64,000 nucleotides of DNA from assembly GCF_007954405.1 (NCBI RefSeq), contig NZ_CP042344.1, positions 1,054,001 to 1,118,000 on the forward strand. Direction: 5' to 3'. The stretch is from Comamonas flocculans (GTDB lineage Bacteria > Pseudomonadota > Gammaproteobacteria > Burkholderiales > Burkholderiaceae_C). Shown here one piece after another: positions 51,886 through 63,746 of this stretch (its first letter is position 1; each line of letters starts with the position of its first letter). The position numbers were made by a program, and so were the translations under genes. The notes beneath the pieces were generated by a model. It worked only from the letters and a program-made list of their open reading frames with translations, had not been told where the DNA came from and did no database searches.

Positions 51886-52377
51886 GTGCAGCGCCCCTCT
51901 TTCCGCCTGTTCGTGGCCTCGCATGCAGATGACATGGCGCTTGCCAGAGAGCTGTTCAGGGAATATGCCCTGTCTCTGGAGGTGGACCTGAGCCTGCAGG
52001 GCCTGGAAGAGGAGATCGCCCGGCTGCCCGGCGAGTACGCCCCGCCCCGCGGCTGCCTGTATCTGGCCGAAGTGGATGGCAGTGTTGCAGGCTGCTGCGC
52101 TCTGCGCCCGATCGACGAATGCGATTACCCGAACGCGGCAGAGATGAAGCGGCTGTACGTGCGCAAGGCGTTTCGCGGCTTCGGCCTGGGCCGGGCTCTC
52201 GCAGAAGCTATTGTGCAAGAGGCCAGTCGCCAAGGTTATGCCACGGTTCTGCTCGATACCCTGGACGACATGGAGGCCGCGCGTTCCTTGTATGAAGAGC
52301 TGGGCTTCGTCGAGATCCCGCCCTACTACCACAGCCCTTACCCGGGAGCGCACTATCTGAAAGCGACCCTGGGCTGA
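51886..52377 (+). CDS. GNAT-family N-acetyltransferase
   Basis: 163 residues, started at a GTG (51886). The GNAT acetyl-CoA site is MKRLYVRKAFRGFGLGRALAE (RGFGLG), followed by VLLDTLDDMEAARSLYEELGF. The substrate is unknown. It lies between the PTS operon and the end of the ribosomal operon, convergent with the latter. A hairpin with a T-run for the ribosomal operon separates them. Confidence 0.85.
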   Translation: MQRPSFRLFVASHADDMALARELFREYALSLEVDLSLQGLEEEIARLPGEYAPPRGCLYLAEVDGSVAGCCALRPIDECDYPNAAEMKRLYVRKAFRGFGLGRALAEAIVQEASRQGYATVLLDTLDDMEAARSLYEELGFVEIPPYYHSPYPGAHYLKATLG

Positions 52378-52473
52378 ACCCGTCATTGAGCGCGACCCTG
52401 CGGCGTATGGGATGTCTGGCTGAGCGGGCGATAGCCGCTATGAACCGCGAGTTGCTGAATCGAATCAGCAAGG

Positions 52474-52502
52474 AAAAAAAAACGACCCACGAGGTGGGTC
52501 GT
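52474..52502 (-). terminator. Rho-independent terminator after rpsQ
   Basis: Nine-base arms ACGACCCAC and GTGGGTCGT with a three-base loop, followed on the minus strand by nine T. It ends the rplC-rpsQ operon 51 bases past the rpsQ stop. Confidence 0.92.
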
Positions 52503-52552
52503 CTGCAGAGCGATGAGCATGCCACCGCTGCATTGGCAGCGGGACCGGCCTC

Positions 52553-52822
52553 TCAGACCAGAGTAGCCTTCTGCACCAGGCGTGTCACCACCCAGTTCTT
52601 GGTCTTGGACAGCGGGCGGCTTTCGGCGATCTCCACCGTATCACCCTGCTTGTACTCGCCGTTCTCGTCATGAGCATGGAACTTGCTCGACCGGATCACA
52701 ATCTTGTCGTAGATCGGGTGCTTCACACGGCGCTCCACCAGAACGGTGACCGTCTTCGCACGCTTGTCACTGACCACCTTGCCAACCAAGGTGCGCTTGA
52801 GGGATGTCTTTGCTTCCGTCAT
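52553..52822 (-). CDS. rpsQ: 30S ribosomal protein S17
   Basis: 89 residues, usual length. S17 signatures: [40 protein letters not shown] and [19 protein letters not shown] primary 16S rRNA-binding protein of the small subunit. It is the last gene of the S10-type operon here and is followed by a terminator, not by rplN. Confidence 0.97.
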   Translation of the reverse strand: MTEAKTSLKRTLVGKVVSDKRAKTVTVLVERRVKHPIYDKIVIRSSKFHAHDENGEYKQGDTVEIAESRPLSKTKNWVVTRLVQKATLV

Positions 52823-52834
52823 GTTCGCTCCTGG

Positions 52835-53032
52835 TTACTTGGCGGCCTGCTTTTCAGCAAGTATGGTTTTGGCGCGCGCTATGTCGCGTCGCGTCGTCTT
52901 GAGGGCCGCGGTATTGCCCAGTTGCTGGGTTGCCTTTTGCATGCGCAGGCCAAAGTGGGCCTTTTGCAGCGACTTCACTTCCTCCAACAGAGCACTCTCA
53001 TCCTTCTGGCGGAGTTCAGCAGCTTTCGTCAT
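52835..53032 (-). CDS. rpmC: 50S ribosomal protein L29
   Basis: 65 residues. L29 features: a helical [21 protein letters not shown]-terminus and [27 protein letters not shown] in the second helix. It binds near the peptide exit tunnel. Ends 12 bases before rpsQ. Confidence 0.95.
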   Translation of the reverse strand: MTKAAELRQKDESALLEEVKSLQKAHFGLRMQKATQQLGNTAALKTTRRDIARAKTILAEKQAAK

Positions 53033-53044
53033 GTTGAAAATTCC

Positions 53045-53461
53045 TTACGCGCCAATATGGCGAGAGACGAAGGTGGTGCGCAGCGGAAGCTTGGCCGCAG
53101 CCAGGCGGAAAGCCTCGCGCGCCAGCTCCTCCGGGACACCAACGATCTCGAAAACCACCTTGCCCGGCTGGATCTCGGCCACGTAGTACTCCGGATTTCC
53201 CTTCCCGCTGCCCATGCGCACTTCGGCGGGCTTGTTGGAAATGGGCTTGTCCGGAAACACACGAATCCAGATGCGTCCGCCGCGCTTGACGTGGCGGGAA
53301 ATGGCGCGCCGTGCGGCTTCGATCTGGCGGGCCGTCAGGCGGCCGCGATCGGTGCACTTGAGGCCGAAATCACCGAAGGACACGGCATTGCCACGCGTGG
53401 CTATGCCCGTGTTGCGGCCCTTTTGTTCCTTGCGGAACTTGCGGCGAGCAGGTTGCAGCAT
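53045..53461 (-). CDS. rplP: 50S ribosomal protein L16
   Basis: 138 residues, full length. Starts [17 protein letters not shown]; contains [20 protein letters not shown] and the [20 protein letters not shown] loop. It organises tRNA binding at the A-site and central protuberance. Its arginine in the last-named loop is where RlmB-independent hydroxylation occurs in other bacteria. Confidence 0.97.
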   Translation of the reverse strand: MLQPARRKFRKEQKGRNTGIATRGNAVSFGDFGLKCTDRGRLTARQIEAARRAISRHVKRGGRIWIRVFPDKPISNKPAEVRMGSGKGNPEYYVAEIQPGKVVFEIVGVPEELAREAFRLAAAKLPLRTTFVSRHIGA

Positions 53462-53463
53462 GT

Positions 53464-54324
53464 TTATTCTCCTTTGCCGTCCGCCGCTGCAGCAGCGGGC
53501 GCGTCCTTGGCAACGCGCTTAACGGTGGTTGCGTCGGTGCCAGCAGCACCTTCGGGTTTGTCGCTACCGTCCACGGGCGCCGTATTGGTGCCGCCAGTAC
53601 GGCGCGGTCCGCGGGCGTCGCGGCGGCCATCGCGTCGCGCACCGCGAGGGCGGCGCTCGTCTTCGCGCGGGGTCTCGACGGCAGGCAAGTCGCCACGGCC
53701 GAGCGTGTCGCCCTTGTAGACCCAGACCTTCACGCCGATGGCGCCATAGGTCGTGTGCGCTTCGGACACGCCGTAGTCGATGTCGGCACGCAGGGTATGC
53801 AGCGGCACACGGCCTTCTCGGTACCATTCGGTGCGAGCGATTTCGATGCCGTTGAGGCGCCCCGAGGACATGATCTTGATGCCCTGGGCGCCCAGGCGCA
53901 TGGCGTTCTGCATGGCGCGCTTCATCGCGCGGCGGAACTGGATACGCTTTTCCAGCTGCTGGGTGATGGAGTCGGCGATCAGTTTGGCGTCGATCTCGGG
54001 CTTGCGCACCTCTTCGATGTTGACCGCCACCGGCACACCGAGCATGACTGCGAGCTCCTTCTTCAGGTTCTCGATGTCCTCGCCCTTCTTGCCAATCACC
54101 ACTCCCGGACGAGCCGAGTAGATGGTGATGCGCGCATTCTTGGCCGGACGCTCGATCAGCACGCGCGAGACGGCGGCGTTCTTGAGCTTGCGACGCAGGA
54201 ATTCGCGCACCTTGATGTCTTCGGCCAGCTTGCCCGCGAAATCGCGGTTGCCGGCGTACCAGCGGCTGGCCCAGTTGCGGCTGACGGCGAGGCGAAAGCC
54301 GGTAGGATGAATTTTTTGTCCCAT
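53464..54324 (-). CDS. rpsC: 30S ribosomal protein S3
   Basis: 286 residues, longer than E. coli S3 (about 233). The core is canonical: [18 protein letters not shown], the KH domain [18 protein letters not shown], and the C-terminal domain ending with GLGRGDLP-type sequence. The extra tail of about 65 residues is rich in Arg, Asp, Ala and Gly ([19 protein letters not shown], then an Ala-rich end). Such tails are common in Comamonadaceae S3 (from memory). S3 lies at the mRNA entry site. Confidence 0.96.
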   Translation of the reverse strand: MGQKIHPTGFRLAVSRNWASRWYAGNRDFAGKLAEDIKVREFLRRKLKNAAVSRVLIERPAKNARITIYSARPGVVIGKKGEDIENLKKELAVMLGVPVAVNIEEVRKPEIDAKLIADSITQQLEKRIQFRRAMKRAMQNAMRLGAQGIKIMSSGRLNGIEIARTEWYREGRVPLHTLRADIDYGVSEAHTTYGAIGVKVWVYKGDTLGRGDLPAVETPREDERRPRGARRDGRRDARGPRRTGGTNTAPVDGSDKPEGAAGTDATTVKRVAKDAPAAAAADGKGE

Positions 54325-54340
54325 GGTGTTCCTCTCGCCT

Positions 54341-54673
54341 TCAGTTGCCCACGGTCACGTAGATGTGGCACGTCGGCTTGCTGATGCGGTTGCCGCGGCC
54401 CTTGGCGCGCGCCGTGAAACGCTTGAGCGTGGTGCCTTGTTCGACGTAGATGGTCTTGACCTTCAGTTCGTCGATGTCGGCGCCGTCGTTGTGCTCGGCA
54501 TTGGCAATGGCCGACTCCAGCACCTTCTTGACGATGCCGGCTGCCTTCTTCTGGGTGAAAGTCAGGATGTCGAGGGCCTGGTCCACCTTCTTGCCGCGGA
54601 TGAGATCTGCCACGAGACGACCCTTGTCCACGGACAAGCGGACGCCCCGCAGGACTGCACGTGTTTCAGACAT
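54341..54673 (-). CDS. rplV: 50S ribosomal protein L22
   Basis: 110 residues. L22 core: [40 protein letters not shown] and the beta-hairpin region [20 protein letters not shown] that lines the exit tunnel. Lies 16 bases upstream of rpsC. Confidence 0.97.
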   Translation of the reverse strand: MSETRAVLRGVRLSVDKGRLVADLIRGKKVDQALDILTFTQKKAAGIVKKVLESAIANAEHNDGADIDELKVKTIYVEQGTTLKRFTARAKGRGNRISKPTCHIYVTVGN

Positions 54674-54682
54674 GGTCGTTCC

Positions 54683-54961
54683 TTACTTCTTCTGGACTTT
54701 CTTGTCCGCCGGGTGACCCTTGAACGTGCGCGTCAGGGCAAACTCACCGAGCTTGTGGCCCACCATCTGATCGGTGATGTAGACGGGCACGTGCTGCTTG
54801 CCGTTGTGCACGGCAATGGTCAGGCCGATGAACTCGGGCAGCACCATGGAACGGCGCGACCAGGTCCTGACGGGCTTCTTGTCCTTGGTAGCCACGGCCT
54901 TCTCGGCCTTGGCCAACAGGTGATGGTCAACAAACGGACCCTTTTTGACAGAGCGAGACAT
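54683..54961 (-). CDS. rpsS: 30S ribosomal protein S19
   Basis: 92 residues, complete. [16 protein letters not shown] at the start, then [20 protein letters not shown] and [20 protein letters not shown]. It sits in the head of the 30S subunit near the A-site finger. Lies between rplB and rplV. Confidence 0.97.
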   Translation of the reverse strand: MSRSVKKGPFVDHHLLAKAEKAVATKDKKPVRTWSRRSMVLPEFIGLTIAVHNGKQHVPVYITDQMVGHKLGEFALTRTFKGHPADKKVQKK

Positions 54962-54971
54962 TGGCTACCCC

Positions 54972-55796
54972 TTACTTCTTGCGACGCGACACGATCATGT
55001 TCTGTGTGCGCTTGTTGTTGCGGGTACGGTAGCCCTTGGTCAGATTGCCCCACGGGTCCACAGGGTGGCGTCCTTCCCCGGTCTTGCCCTCACCACCGCC
55101 CTGGGGGTGGTCGATCGGGTTCATGGCCACGCCGCGCACCGTCGGGCGTATGCCCATCCAGCGCTTGACACCGGCCTTGCCGAGTTGACGCAGGCTGTGC
55201 TCTTCATTGGCGACTTCGCCAATGGTGGCGCGGCATTCGACGTGGATCCTGCGGACTTCGCCGGACCGCATGCGCACCTGAGCGTAAACCCCTTCGCGCG
55301 CCAGCAGGGTCGCCGAAGTGCCGGCGGAGCGCGCAATCTGCGCACCCTTGCCCGGCTTGAGCTCGATGCAGTGGATGGTCGAGCCGACGGGGATATTGCG
55401 GATCGGCAGGGTATTGCCCACGCGGATCGGCGCCTCGGAGCCGCTCACCACGGTGGCGCCCACTTCGATGTTGCGCGGCGCGATGATGTAGCGGCGCTCG
55501 CCATCGGCGTAGCACACCAGCGCGATGTGCGCCGAGCGGTTGGGGTCGTACTCGATACGCTCCACTTTGGCCGGGATGCCATCCTTGGCACGGACAAAGT
55601 CCACCACGCGGTAGTGGTGTTTGTGACCACCGCCCTTGTGGCGCACGGTGATGCAACCGCGGTTGTTGCGACCGGCCTTCTGGAACTTGGGCTCCAGCAG
55701 CGGCGCGTAGCCCTCACCCTTGTGCAGGTGATTGCGCGAAATCTTCACCGCGCCACGCTGGCCCGGAGTGTTCGGTTTGATTTTGATGACAGCCAT
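54972..55796 (-). CDS. rplB: 50S ribosomal protein L2
   Basis: 274 residues, normal length. Signatures: [37 protein letters not shown], and the C-terminal [20 protein letters not shown] loop with the functionally important histidine. Needed for subunit association and peptidyl transfer. Next to rplW, two bases after its stop. Confidence 0.97.
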   Translation of the reverse strand: MAVIKIKPNTPGQRGAVKISRNHLHKGEGYAPLLEPKFQKAGRNNRGCITVRHKGGGHKHHYRVVDFVRAKDGIPAKVERIEYDPNRSAHIALVCYADGERRYIIAPRNIEVGATVVSGSEAPIRVGNTLPIRNIPVGSTIHCIELKPGKGAQIARSAGTSATLLAREGVYAQVRMRSGEVRRIHVECRATIGEVANEEHSLRQLGKAGVKRWMGIRPTVRGVAMNPIDHPQGGGEGKTGEGRHPVDPWGNLTKGYRTRNNKRTQNMIVSRRKK

Positions 55797-55798
55797 GG

Positions 55799-56113
55799 TT
55801 ATGCCGCCTCCCCGGACAGGTTCAGGTCCTGGCCTTCCTTGAGATGTACATAGGCCTTGCGCACGTTGTCGCGCCGGCCGGTGGTTTTGCCAAAGCGCTT
55901 GGTCTTGCCCTTGACATTGACCACGGACACGCCGGTGACTTCCACCTTGAAAAGCAGCTCGACTGCCGCCTTGATCTCCGGCTTGGTCGCGCCCTGCAGC
56001 ACCTTGAAAGTCACCACGTTCGACTTTTCCGACACCATGGTGGCCTTCTCCGACACCACCGGGGCGATCAGCACCTGCATCAGACGACCTTCATCGAATT
56101 TGGACGTGCTCAT
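55799..56113 (-). CDS. rplW: 50S ribosomal protein L23
   Basis: 104 residues. L23 features: [40 protein letters not shown] and the [20 protein letters not shown] loop. It lies at the tunnel exit and binds trigger factor and SRP. Start overlaps the end of rplD by four bases. Confidence 0.96.
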   Translation of the reverse strand: MSTSKFDEGRLMQVLIAPVVSEKATMVSEKSNVVTFKVLQGATKPEIKAAVELLFKVEVTGVSVVNVKGKTKRFGKTTGRRDNVRKAYVHLKEGQDLNLSGEAA

Positions 56114-56730
56114 GCAAACATCTCCTTGAGCTGGTCAATGGCGCCCTTGGTGACGAGAACCTTCTTGTAGTGCACCAGCGAAACCGGGTCGGCGTAGCGC
56201 GGTTCGACCACGAACACGTTCTTCAGATTGCGTGATGCCAGGTACAGGTTCTCGTCCACCTCTTCGGCGATCACCATGACGGAATCGAGGTTCATTGCCT
56301 TGAAGCGGCTGGCAAGCGCCTTGGTCTTCGGCGAATCGAGCTTGATCGAATCGACCACCGCCAGGCGCCCCTCGCGCACCAGCTGCGAGAAGATGGAAGC
56401 CATGCCGGCGCGGTACATCTTCTTGTTGAGCTTGTGCGTGAAATTCTCGTCCGGCAGGTTCGGGAAGATGCGACCGCCCCCACGCCACAAGGGCGAGGAG
56501 GTCATGCCGGCGCGGGCGTTGCCCGTCCCTTTTTGCTTGAACGGCTTGCGGGTGGAGTGACGGACCTGTTGACGGTCCTTTTGCGCACGCGTGCCCTGAC
56601 GGCCATTGGCACGGTAGGCAACCACGACCTGATGGATCAGGTCTTCGTTGTATTGACGATCGAACACGGTCTCGGGCACATCCACCTTGGATGCGGCATT
56701 GCCCTGTTCATCGAGGAGTTCGAGCTGCAT
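56110..56730 (-). CDS. rplD: 50S ribosomal protein L4
   Basis: 206 residues. L4 core: [40 protein letters not shown] (the tunnel loop) and a C-terminal globular part. In E. coli L4 also represses its own operon through a leader hairpin; a candidate leader lies upstream of rplC here. The rplD start touches the rplC stop. Confidence 0.97.
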   Translation of the reverse strand: MQLELLDEQGNAASKVDVPETVFDRQYNEDLIHQVVVAYRANGRQGTRAQKDRQQVRHSTRKPFKQKGTGNARAGMTSSPLWRGGGRIFPNLPDENFTHKLNKKMYRAGMASIFSQLVREGRLAVVDSIKLDSPKTKALASRFKAMNLDSVMVIAEEVDENLYLASRNLKNVFVVEPRYADPVSLVHYKKVLVTKGAIDQLKEMFA

Positions 56731-57404
56731 CAGTTCGCTCCTTTCGTTGCAAGCGCCTTGACGGCCGGACGGACGGTCACGAAGCCGCCCTTGGACCCGG
56801 GGACCGCGCCCCTGATGAGCAGCAACTGGCGTGCCTCGTCGACCCGCACCACGTCCAGGTTCTGGGTGGTCACGGTTTCGTCGCCCATGTGGCCGGTCAT
56901 CTTCTTGCCGGGGAACACGCGGCCCGGGTCCTGCGCCATGCCGATGGAGCCGGGTACGTTGTGCGAGCGGCTGTTGCCATGCGAAGCGCGCTGCGAACCG
57001 AAGTTGTGGCGCTTGATGGTGCCAGCGTAGCCCTTGCCGATGGACGTGCCCTGCACATCCACCTTCTGGCCCGCGGCGAAGACGTCGGCGACCGGCAAGG
57101 CGCTGCCGGCCGGGTACTTGTCCGCAGTTTCGGAGCTGACGCGAAACTCGCGCATGATCTGCCCCGCCTGGACGCCCGCCTTGGCGAGGTGCCCTGCCTG
57201 CGGCTTGGTCACACGCGATGCCTTGCGCGCACCATAGGTGACCTGCAAGGCCACGTAGCCGTCGTTGTCCTGGGTCTTGACCTGGGTAACGCGGTTGCCC
57301 GAGACGTCCACCACCGTAACGGGGATGGAAACCCCGTCATCGGCGAACAGACGCATCATGCCCACCTTGCGCCCCAGCAACCCCAGGGAGTTGCTCTGAC
57401 TCAT
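56730..57404 (-). CDS. rplC: 50S ribosomal protein L3
   Basis: 224 residues. L3 core: [40 protein letters not shown] and the [21 protein letters not shown] loop near the peptidyl transferase centre, including the glutamine that PrmB methylates in other bacteria. It is the first gene after a 223-base gap from rpsJ, a gap that holds a promoter and two strong hairpins. Confidence 0.97.
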   Translation of the reverse strand: MSQSNSLGLLGRKVGMMRLFADDGVSIPVTVVDVSGNRVTQVKTQDNDGYVALQVTYGARKASRVTKPQAGHLAKAGVQAGQIMREFRVSSETADKYPAGSALPVADVFAAGQKVDVQGTSIGKGYAGTIKRHNFGSQRASHGNSRSHNVPGSIGMAQDPGRVFPGKKMTGHMGDETVTTQNLDVVRVDEARQLLLIRGAVPGSKGGFVTVRPAVKALATKGAN

Positions 57405-57455
57405 GTTTATTCTCCAGAACTTTCACCGTCCCGACTTCAATTGGCCTTGACGTTT

Positions 57456-57499
57456 GCGCCGGTGCGAATCCGCGAGGTATCGCGTATTCGCACCGGCGC
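57456..57499. promoter_or_regulatory. Leader hairpin before rplC
   Basis: Perfect 14-base arms GCGCCGGTGCGAAT and ATTCGCACCGGCGC with a 16-base loop, 52 bases before the rplC start and inside the leader that would start near 57546. It may be an L4-type autoregulatory leader, but the match to a known structure has not been tested. Confidence 0.55.
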
Positions 57500-57552
57500 G
57501 TGAAAGAAGGTTGTTCAAGCTTCGCGAAGACGCTCTCTGCGCGAAGCCGGCG

Positions 57553-57581
57553 ATTCTAACCCAATCGTTTTGCAAGAACAA
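57553..57581 (-). promoter_or_regulatory. Candidate sigma70 promoter for the rplC operon
   Basis: On the minus strand TTGTTC (57581-57576) and TAGAAT (57558-57553) are exactly 17 bases apart. It lies within the rpsJ-rplC gap and would give a leader of about 140 bases. Confidence 0.6.
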
Positions 57582-57584
57582 GTG

Positions 57585-57620
57585 CTGGCCGCCCAGCGCC
57601 TTGGGGCGCTGGGCGGCCAG
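57585..57620 (-). terminator. Strong GC hairpin after rpsJ
   Basis: Perfect 16-base arms CTGGCCGCCCAGCGCC and its complement with a four-base loop, eight bases past the rpsJ stop. The minus-strand tail is only weakly T-rich (CACTTGTTCTTG), so it may be a partial terminator or RNA-processing signal. Confidence 0.55.
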
Positions 57621-57627
57621 CGGGGGT

Positions 57628-57939
57628 TCACTGCAGCTTGATCTCCACGTCGACGCCCGCGGGCAGGTCGAGCTTCATCAACGCGTCGACGGTCTTGTCC
57701 GTCGGATCGACGATGTCCATCAGGCGCTGGTGCGTGCGGATTTCCAGCTGGTCGCGGCTCGTCTTGTTGACGTGCGGCGAGCGCAGGATGTCGAAACGCT
57801 TCATGCGCGTGGGCAGGGGCACGGGACCCTTGACGATGGCGCCGGTGCGCTTGGCGGTATCGACGATCTCGGCGGCCGACTGGTCGATCAGCTTGTAGTC
57901 AAACGCCTTCAGGCGAATGCGGATTTTTTGCTTGGACAT
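57628..57939 (-). CDS. rpsJ: 30S ribosomal protein S10
   Basis: 103 residues, full length. [40 protein letters not shown] and the C-terminal [15 protein letters not shown] are typical. S10 also acts as NusE in transcription antitermination. It follows tuf after 25 bases and so appears to belong to the str operon here, with the rest of the S10 genes after a gap. Confidence 0.97.
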   Translation of the reverse strand: MSKQKIRIRLKAFDYKLIDQSAAEIVDTAKRTGAIVKGPVPLPTRMKRFDILRSPHVNKTSRDQLEIRTHQRLMDIVDPTDKTVDALMKLDLPAGVDVEIKLQ

Positions 57940-57964
57940 GAATAATCCTCAGTCGTCCCAAGAA

Positions 57965-59155
<1,191 letters not shown>

Positions 59156-59275
59156 GTTCCAACTCCAAAAGAGCAATGCCTGTGCGAGGGTTTAAGGTCT
59201 GCACCCGATTGCTGATTCCCCCGGCACAGGACCACCGGGAGGCACCGAATCGCAGACCGTCAAGATACTATTAAA

Positions 59276-59325
59276 AACATAGCTATCAGCGCTTTACTGA
59301 CAAGCGCTGATAGCCGTTTTCATTC
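59276..59325 (-). repeat. Dispersed intergenic palindromic repeat, copy 3, between fusA and tuf
   Basis: Thirteen-base arms GCTATCAGCGCTT and AAGCGCTGATAGC with a seven-base loop (59282-59314). On the minus strand the stem is followed by ATGTTTTTAAT, so it may also terminate or attenuate the fusA transcript. A TTGTCA/TATGTT pair 16 bases apart overlaps it. It matches copies 1 and 2. Confidence 0.6.
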
Positions 59326-59328
59326 GGA

Positions 59329-61437
59329 TCACTTGGCGCGTGCAGCCATGATGGCTTCGGCCACGTTGCGCGGAGCTTCGGCGTAATGCTTGAACTCCAT
59401 CACGTAGGTGGCACGGCCCTGGGTCATGGAGCGCAACTGCGTGGCGTAGCCGAACATCTCGGACAGTGGCACCTCGGCCTTGATGGCCTTGCCGCCGCCT
59501 ACCATGTCGTCCATGCCCTGCACCATGCCGCGGCGGCTGGAGAGGTCGCCCATCACCGTGCCGGCGTAGTCTTCGGGCGTCTCGACCTCCACGGCCATCA
59601 TGGGCTCCAGGATGACCGGGTCGGCCTTGCGTGCGGCTTCCTTGAAGCCGAAGATGGCCGCCATCTTGAACGCCTGCTCGGACGAGTCCACGTCGTGGTA
59701 GGAACCGAAAGTGAGCGCAACCTTCACGTCCACCACCGGGTAGCCGGCCAGCACGCCAGCGGTGAGCGCTTCTTCCACGCCCTTTTGCACCGCAGGGATG
59801 TATTCGCGCGGCACCACGCCGCCCTTGATCTCGTCGAGGAACTCGAAGCCCTTGCCCGGCTCGTTGGGCTCCAGGCGGAACACCACGTGGCCGTACTGCC
59901 CCTTGCCGCCCGACTGGCGCACGAACTTGCCTTCCACGTCGGAGACGCTCTTGCGCACCGTCTCGCGGTAGGCCACCTGGGGCTTGCCGACGTTGGCCTC
60001 GACGCCGAACTCGCGCTTCATGCGGTCGACAATGATGTCCAGGTGCAGCTCGCCCATGCCGGCGATGATGGTCTGACCCGACTCTTCGTCGGTGCGCACG
60101 CGAAACGACGGGTCTTCGGCCGCCAGGCGCGACAGCGCGATGCCCATCTTCTCCTGGTCGGCCTTGGACTTGGGCTCCACTGCCTGGGCGATCACCGGCT
60201 CGGGGAAGACCATGCGCTCGAGCATGATGTGGGCGTTCAGGTCGCACAGGGTGTCACCCGTGGTCACATCCTTCAGGCCCACGCAGGCGGCGATGTCGCC
60301 GGCGCGGATTTCCTCGATTTCCTGGCGGTCATTGGCGTGCATCTGCACGATGCGGCCGATGCGCTCCTTCTTGCCCTTGACGGGGTTGTAGACCGTGTCG
60401 CCCTTGGTCAGCACGCCCGAGTAGACACGCACGAAGGTGAGCTGGCCGACAAAGGGGTCGGTCATGAGCTTGAACGCCAGCGCCGAGAACTTCTCGTTGT
60501 CGTCCGCCTTGCGCGTCAGCTTCTTGTCCTCCTCGTCCGGATCGGTGCCGGCGACATCGGGGATGTCGGTCGGCGCCGGCAGGAAGTCGAGTACCGCGTC
60601 CAGCATGCGCTGCACACCCTTGTTCTTGAAGGCGGTGCCGCACAACATGGGCTGGATTTCGGTGGCGATGGTGCGCTGGCGCAGGCCGGCGATGATGTCT
60701 TCCTCGCTGAGTTCGCCCTCCTCGAGGTATTTGTTCATCAGCTCTTCGCTGGCTTCGGCGGCCGATTCGACCATCTTCTCGCGCCATTCCGTGGCCTGAT
60801 CGACGAGATCGGCAGGTATGTCGCGGTATTCGAACTTCATCCCCTGGGAGGCCTCATCCCAGATGATGGCCTTCATCTTGATGAGGTCCACCACGCCCTG
60901 GAAACCGTCTTCCGCACCGATGGGAATGACCACCGGCACCGGATGCGCATTCAGGCGCGTCTTCATCTGGTCGTGCACCTTGAAGAAGTTGGCCCCCGTG
61001 CGGTCCATCTTGTTGACAAAGGCAATGCGCGGCACCTTGTGCTTGTTTGCCTGGCGCCAGACGGTCTCGGACTGCGGCTGCACGCCGCCCACGGCGCAGT
61101 ACACCATGACGGCGCCGTCGAGCACGCGCATGGAACGCTCCACCTCGATGGTGAAGTCCACGTGCCCGGGGGTGTCGATGATGTTGATGCGATGGGCCGG
61201 ACGCGACAGATCCATGCCCTTCCAGAAACAGGTCACCGCCGAAGAGGTGATGGTGATGCCGCGCTCCTGCTCCTGCTCCATCCAGTCGGTCGTGGCCGCA
61301 CCGTCATGCACTTCCCCGATCTTGTGGGTCAAGCCCGTGTAAAACAGAATGCGCTCGGAGGTCGTGGTCTTGCCTGCGTCGATGTGCGCAGAGATGCCGA
61401 TATTGCGATAACGCTCCAGGGGAGTAGTGCGGGCCAT
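59329..61437 (-). CDS. fusA: Elongation factor G
   Basis: 702 residues, usual length. G1 is [15 protein letters not shown], then the DTPGHVDFT switch, [10 protein letters not shown] and the domain IV to V region ending [16 protein letters not shown]. It drives translocation and ribosome recycling. It starts 86 bases after the rpsG stop in the str operon. Confidence 0.98.
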   Translation of the reverse strand: MARTTPLERYRNIGISAHIDAGKTTTSERILFYTGLTHKIGEVHDGAATTDWMEQEQERGITITSSAVTCFWKGMDLSRPAHRINIIDTPGHVDFTIEVERSMRVLDGAVMVYCAVGGVQPQSETVWRQANKHKVPRIAFVNKMDRTGANFFKVHDQMKTRLNAHPVPVVIPIGAEDGFQGVVDLIKMKAIIWDEASQGMKFEYRDIPADLVDQATEWREKMVESAAEASEELMNKYLEEGELSEEDIIAGLRQRTIATEIQPMLCGTAFKNKGVQRMLDAVLDFLPAPTDIPDVAGTDPDEEDKKLTRKADDNEKFSALAFKLMTDPFVGQLTFVRVYSGVLTKGDTVYNPVKGKKERIGRIVQMHANDRQEIEEIRAGDIAACVGLKDVTTGDTLCDLNAHIMLERMVFPEPVIAQAVEPKSKADQEKMGIALSRLAAEDPSFRVRTDEESGQTIIAGMGELHLDIIVDRMKREFGVEANVGKPQVAYRETVRKSVSDVEGKFVRQSGGKGQYGHVVFRLEPNEPGKGFEFLDEIKGGVVPREYIPAVQKGVEEALTAGVLAGYPVVDVKVALTFGSYHDVDSSEQAFKMAAIFGFKEAARKADPVILEPMMAVEVETPEDYAGTVMGDLSSRRGMVQGMDDMVGGGKAIKAEVPLSEMFGYATQLRSMTQGRATYVMEFKHYAEAPRNVAEAIMAARAK

Positions 61438-61523
61438 GATGATCTTTCGTTAACGGACAACAGCCCGGCCGCCGAAAACCGGCACGTCGGGCTTGTTGCC
61501 TTCGAGGGAAATAGGGGCGAAAT

Positions 61524-61997
<474 letters not shown>

Positions 61998-62147
61998 TTT
62001 TCACCTTTCGATTGCTTCAGCTGGCGCCTTGCGGGCGCCACGGAGGCCAAACCGGGACCTCCACTTACTCGACCCCGGCACGCGGGGCCATTACGCCACT
62101 CCCTGCGCCACGCAGGGGGCAGCACCTTGCCGGCTTGCGCCGATGTA

Positions 62148-62525
62148 TTACTTGGCCTTGGGGCGCTTGGCGCCGTACTTGGAGCGCGCCTGCTTGCGAT
62201 CTTTCACGCCCTGCAGGTCCAGCGAACCGCGCACGATGTGGTAGCGCACGCCCGGCAGGTCCTTGACACGACCGCCGCGCAGCAGCACCACGCTGTGCTC
62301 CTGCAGGTTGTGCCCTTCGCCGCCGATGTAGGAGATGACCTCGAAACCATTGGTCAGGCGCACCTTGGCCACCTTGCGCAGAGCCGAGTTCGGCTTCTTC
62401 GGAGTGGTGGTGTACACACGCGTGCACACCCCCCGGCGCTGCGGGCAGTTCTCCATTGCAGGGCTTTTGGATTTGACAACTTCGACCGTGCGGCCCTGGC
62501 GCACGAGTTGGTTAATGGTTGGCAT
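62148..62525 (-). CDS. rpsL: 30S ribosomal protein S12
   Basis: 125 residues from [11 protein letters not shown] at 62525. Contains [20 protein letters not shown] and [20 protein letters not shown], the regions where streptomycin-resistance changes map in other bacteria. Both lysines (KKPNSALRK and the later [12 protein letters not shown]) look wild type. It is the first gene of the str operon, with a promoter about 90 bases upstream. Confidence 0.98.
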   Translation of the reverse strand: MPTINQLVRQGRTVEVVKSKSPAMENCPQRRGVCTRVYTTTPKKPNSALRKVAKVRLTNGFEVISYIGGEGHNLQEHSVVLLRGGRVKDLPGVRYHIVRGSLDLQGVKDRKQARSKYGAKRPKAK

Positions 62526-62612
62526 GCAGTTACGTGTCCCTAAAGCGTGAATCCGCGGCACGACCCGCGCCGCGCGCAAGCCAACCGCCAAAGAAATCCG
62601 GAAAAGCCCGAA

Positions 62613-62641
62613 AGTGTACTATGCTCTGCGCGCCAATGCAA
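62613..62641 (-). promoter_or_regulatory. Candidate sigma70 promoter of the rpsL operon
   Basis: On the minus strand TTGCAT (62641-62636) and TACACT (62618-62613) are 17 bases apart, leaving a leader of about 80 bases before the rpsL start. Confidence 0.6.
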
Positions 62642-62789
62642 TCTCTGCATGCGGCCTGTTCCACAGGGCCTGCGGGGACCCACGGCGCGCCGCGGGCATT
62701 GGTGTAGCTGCACGAAGGGTCTTTGAGGGCTTTGCGGACAAACACAGACAATACGGGATTACCTCCAACGCGATACAAAAGCCAGTCAC

Positions 62790-63605
62790 ATGACGGCACC
62801 GACGGCACCACGCAACTCCATCAACTGGTTCAAATATGCTGCTCCCGCGCGCTTTTACCCGCTCGCGGGCCGCGCGGTGGTGTGGTTTTCGGTGCTTGCG
62901 GTGCTGCTGGGTGCGCTCGGGCTGTTCATCGGCTTCGCGGTGGCGCCGACCGATGCGCAGCAGGGAGACGCCTATCGCATCATCTTCCTGCACGTGCCTA
63001 CCGCCTGGCTGTCCATGGTCATCTATGTTGCCATGGCATTCTGGGCCGGTGTAGGCTTGGTGTTCAACACGCGCCTGGCTTCCATGATGGCAAGGGCGCT
63101 GGCACCCACAGGCGCCTTGATGACGTTTTTGGCGCTGTGGACCGGCGCGCTCTGGGGCAAACCGACCTGGGGCACCTGGTGGGTCTGGGACGCGAGGCTC
63201 ACCTCCGAGCTGATCCTGCTCTTCCTGTACCTGGGCTTTCTCGCGCTGCATGCCTCCATCGATGACGAGCGCCGCGCCGACCGCGCCACCGCCGTTCTGG
63301 CGCTGGTGGGAGTGGTCAACGTTCCGATCATCTATTTCTCGGTGCAGTGGTGGAATACGCTGCACCAGGGGGCCTCGGTGAGCCTGACCAGCGCCCCGAG
63401 CATTGCCACTCCGATGTTGGCTGGCATGTTGATCAGCTCGGCTGCCGTGTGGTGCTACTGCATTGCGGTGGTGTTGGCGCGGGTGCGGCTGATCATGCTT
63501 GAACGCGAGCGCCATGCAAGCTGGGTGCAACGGGAACTGCAAGGGCACGGAGCAAGTCCATTGGAATCCTCCCCTTCCTCGCCGCCCCCCGGAGCCCCCA
63601 CATGA
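62790..63605 (+). CDS. ccmC: Heme export protein CcmC
   Basis: 271 residues. About six membrane helices and the tryptophan-rich heme-handling motif WGTWWVWDARLTSELIL, with flanking histidines in FLHVPTAW and NTLHQGA. CcmC loads heme onto CcmE for cytochrome c maturation in the periplasm. It is divergent from rpsL and starts a ccmC-ccmD-ccmE run; ccmA and ccmB are not upstream. The C-terminus has an extra Ser/Pro-rich tail. Confidence 0.94.
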   Translation: MTAPTAPRNSINWFKYAAPARFYPLAGRAVVWFSVLAVLLGALGLFIGFAVAPTDAQQGDAYRIIFLHVPTAWLSMVIYVAMAFWAGVGLVFNTRLASMMARALAPTGALMTFLALWTGALWGKPTWGTWWVWDARLTSELILLFLYLGFLALHASIDDERRADRATAVLALVGVVNVPIIYFSVQWWNTLHQGASVSLTSAPSIATPMLAGMLISSAAVWCYCIAVVLARVRLIMLERERHASWVQRELQGHGASPLESSPSSPPPGAPT

Positions 63606-63742
63606 TTTACTGGTCGAGCTGGTCCGAGTTCCTGCACATGGGCGGCTACGGCCGCTACGTCTGGGGCTCGCTAGCGGTGATGATGGTGGTCATTGCTGCC
63701 GAGATCTGGCAGCTTCGCAGCCGTCGCCGGCACATGGAGTAA
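63602..63742 (+). CDS. ccmD: Heme exporter protein CcmD
   Basis: 46 residues: MIYWSSWSEFLHMGGYGRYV, then WGSLAVMMVVIAAEIWQL and a basic RSRRRHME end. It has one membrane helix and the charged tail of CcmD. CcmD helps CcmC release heme-loaded CcmE. The start overlaps the ccmC stop (ATGA), and ccmE follows after four bases. Confidence 0.9.
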   Translation: MIYWSSWSEFLHMGGYGRYVWGSLAVMMVVIAAEIWQLRSRRRHME

Positions 63743-63746
63743 GAGC

